From: Clostridiales bacterium
GTDB lineage: Bacteria > Bacillota > Clostridia > Oscillospirales > Oscillospiraceae
Length of the DNA: 6,214 nucleotides
Direction: 5' to 3'
NCBI GenBank assembly: GCA_003516765.1
Contig: DPCD01000088.1
Span: forward strand, 1-6,214
Below the pieces are notes generated by a model. It had not been told where the DNA came from. It did no database searches and saw only the letters and a program-made list of their open reading frames with translations. This document shows, piece after piece, positions 4,958 to 6,214 of the stretch; within the stretch, counting starts at the first letter, position 1; each line of letters starts with the position of its first letter. A program made the translations under genes and the position numbers.

Positions 4958-6214
4958 TTATTTGAACTCCACAATCGTCACGCCGCTCTCGCCCTCTCCG
5001 TAGACGCCGAGGCGGAAGGATTTGACGTATTTGCAGCGGCGAAGCTCGTCGTGAACCGCCGCGCGCAGCACGCCCGTGCCCTTGCCGTGAATGATGCGCG
5101 CCGTCGGAAGATTTCCCATGTAGGCGCTGTCCAAGAAGTTATCGAGCAGAATGATTGCCTCGTCCGCCGCCATACCGCGCAGGTCCAGCTCCGGCTGGGC
5201 AGCCGCTTTCAGCTCGCGCACCTTGCCCTCGATGATCTTCTTTGCCTTCGTTTTCGTCTCGTTTTCCAGCAGGTACACCTCGTCCGGCTTTGCATTCACC
5301 TTCATGATGCCCGCCTGCAGCTGATACGTGCCGTCCTTGTTGAGGGCAAGCACTGTCGCCTTCGTGCCGAGCTTCAAAAGCTCCACCGTATCTCCCACGC
5401 GAATGGCGCGCGTTGGCGCTGGGCGGGAGGGCTGCTGTTGCTGCTTCTGTCCCTGCAGCTTCGTTTCCGCTTCGTTGAGCGCATGGCGCAGATTCGCCTG
5501 CTTCTCATTGGAGCCCGGCACAAACGCGCCGCCCTGCGCCTGCTTGCGAAGCTGCTTCAATTCCTCATAGACCTCGTTTGCCGTGCGCCGTGCATCGTCG
5601 ATGATGCTCTGCGCCTCTTTTCTCGCCTGCGCGGCAGCCTTTTCCTTCTCCTTCTGAATCTGCTGGTAGTATTCCTCGGACTGCTGTTTCTGCTTTTCCG
5701 TCTCCAGCCGCAGCTGCTCTGCCTCGAGCCGCGCCTGCTCCATCTGCTGGCGCTGCTGTTCGAGCTGGTTGAGAACATCCTCGAAGTTCACGTCGTTCTG
5801 GCTGACCATGCTTCTTGCGTCTTCCAGGATCGCGTCGTCCAGCCCCAGCTTTTTGGAAATTGCGAAAGCGTTGGACTTGCCGGGAATGCCGATGAGAAGC
5901 CGGTAGGTCGGCTGAAGCGTCTCAACGTTAAACTCGCACGAGGCATTGATGACACCGTTCGTGCGCATGGCATAGAGCTTGAGCTCTGCATAGTGCGTGG
6001 TCGCCGCGATTTTCGAGCCGCACTTGCGGCAGAACTCAATGAGCGAGATTGCCAGCGCCGCGCCCTCCGCCGGGTCGGTGCCCGCGCACAGCTCGTCAAA
6101 GAGAATGAGCGTCGAATCGTCGCAGATTTTGAGAATATCGACAATGTTTTTCATATGCGAGGAGAAGGTCGAGAGCGACTGCTCGATCGACTGCTCGTCG
6201 CCGATATCGGCAAG
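4958..6214 (-). CDS. mutS2: Endonuclease MutS2, C-terminal part (5' end outside window)
   Basis: MutS2 is a MutS-like ATPase with a C-terminal Smr nuclease; family members suppress homologous recombination or act on collided ribosomes. The window holds the last 418 residues of a protein usually near 790; Walker A and the clamp region lie beyond base 6214. Seen, numbered from the edge: the ABC signature 'DEQSIEQSLSTFSSHM' (6-21); Walker B 'LILFDE' (36-41) followed by 'CAGTDPAEGAALA', with Cys where Gly is usual; the H-loop 'TTHYAELK' (72-79); a Gln/Glu-rich coiled coil (about 143-228); a Gln/Pro linker (about 254-268); a KOW-like barrel ('IRVGDTVELLKLG', 271-283); and the Smr domain with 'LDLRGM' (343-348) and 'HGKGTG' (376-381), both nuclease motifs intact. 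The frame is open to the window edge. An internal Met at 6154 is not the start. Confidence 0.97.
   Translation of the reverse strand, partial: LADIGDEQSIEQSLSTFSSHMKNIVDILKICDDSTLILFDELCAGTDPAEGAALAISLIEFCRKCGSKIAATTHYAELKLYAMRTNGVINASCEFNVETLQPTYRLLIGIPGKSNAFAISKKLGLDDAILEDARSMVSQNDVNFEDVLNQLEQQRQQMEQARLEAEQLRLETEKQKQQSEEYYQQIQKEKEKAAAQARKEAQSIIDDARRTANEVYEELKQLRKQAQGGAFVPGSNEKQANLRHALNEAETKLQGQKQQQQPSRPAPTRAIRVGDTVELLKLGTKATVLALNKDGTYQLQAGIMKVNAKPDEVYLLENETKTKAKKIIEGKVRELKAAAQPELDLRGMAADEAIILLDNFLDSAYMGNLPTARIIHGKGTGVLRAAVHDELRRCKYVKSFRLGVYGEGESGVTIVEFK

Overview
The window comes from a low-to-mid GC Gram-positive bacterium of the class Clostridia, most likely an Oscillospiraceae/Ruminococcaceae-type gut organism. 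This rests on a T-box riboswitch, strong AAGGAGG ribosome binding sites, an HPr-like protein of the 'GLYNRQ' type, MutS2, and a coiled-coil gene directly behind coaD. The taxonomic call is an inference from gene content and family memory, not from a search. All supported genes lie on the minus strand, so transcription runs from base 6214 towards base 1. Both edge genes (mutS2 and valS) are cut by the window.

In transcription order: (1) the C-terminal half of mutS2 (6214-4958); (2) a short gap with a strong sigma-A promoter (4903-4931), then a small HPr/Crh-like gene (4843-4583) closed by a strong intrinsic terminator (4569-4535); (3) uvrC (4528-2696), rsmD (2699-2142), coaD (2145-1648) and a coiled-coil gene (1646-1149), joined by two ATGA overlaps and a 1-nt gap, so clearly one translationally coupled operon; (4) a strong promoter (1127-1099) and a T-box leader whose structure and specifier codon GUC point to tRNA-Val, ending in an intrinsic terminator (881-852); (5) a two-TM YcxB-like membrane protein gene (834-307) and the start of valS (284-<1), both under the T-box.

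The genes are mostly housekeeping: DNA damage and recombination (MutS2, UvrC), 16S rRNA methylation (RsmD), coenzyme A synthesis (CoaD), tRNA charging (ValRS) and probable carbon regulation (HPr/Crh-like). I see no CRISPR array, mobile element or defence system. The points that merit a second look are regulatory: a perfect-consensus promoter with a palindromic spacer inside the rsmD coding sequence; a terminator almost touching the uvrC start codon, with HPr and uvrC in one frame separated by a single stop; an HPr homologue with Tyr at position 15 but Ser at position 46; and a membrane protein gene placed between the valine T-box and valS. There is no gene-free stretch over 300 bases; the largest gap, 835-1148, is filled by the T-box leader and its promoter.
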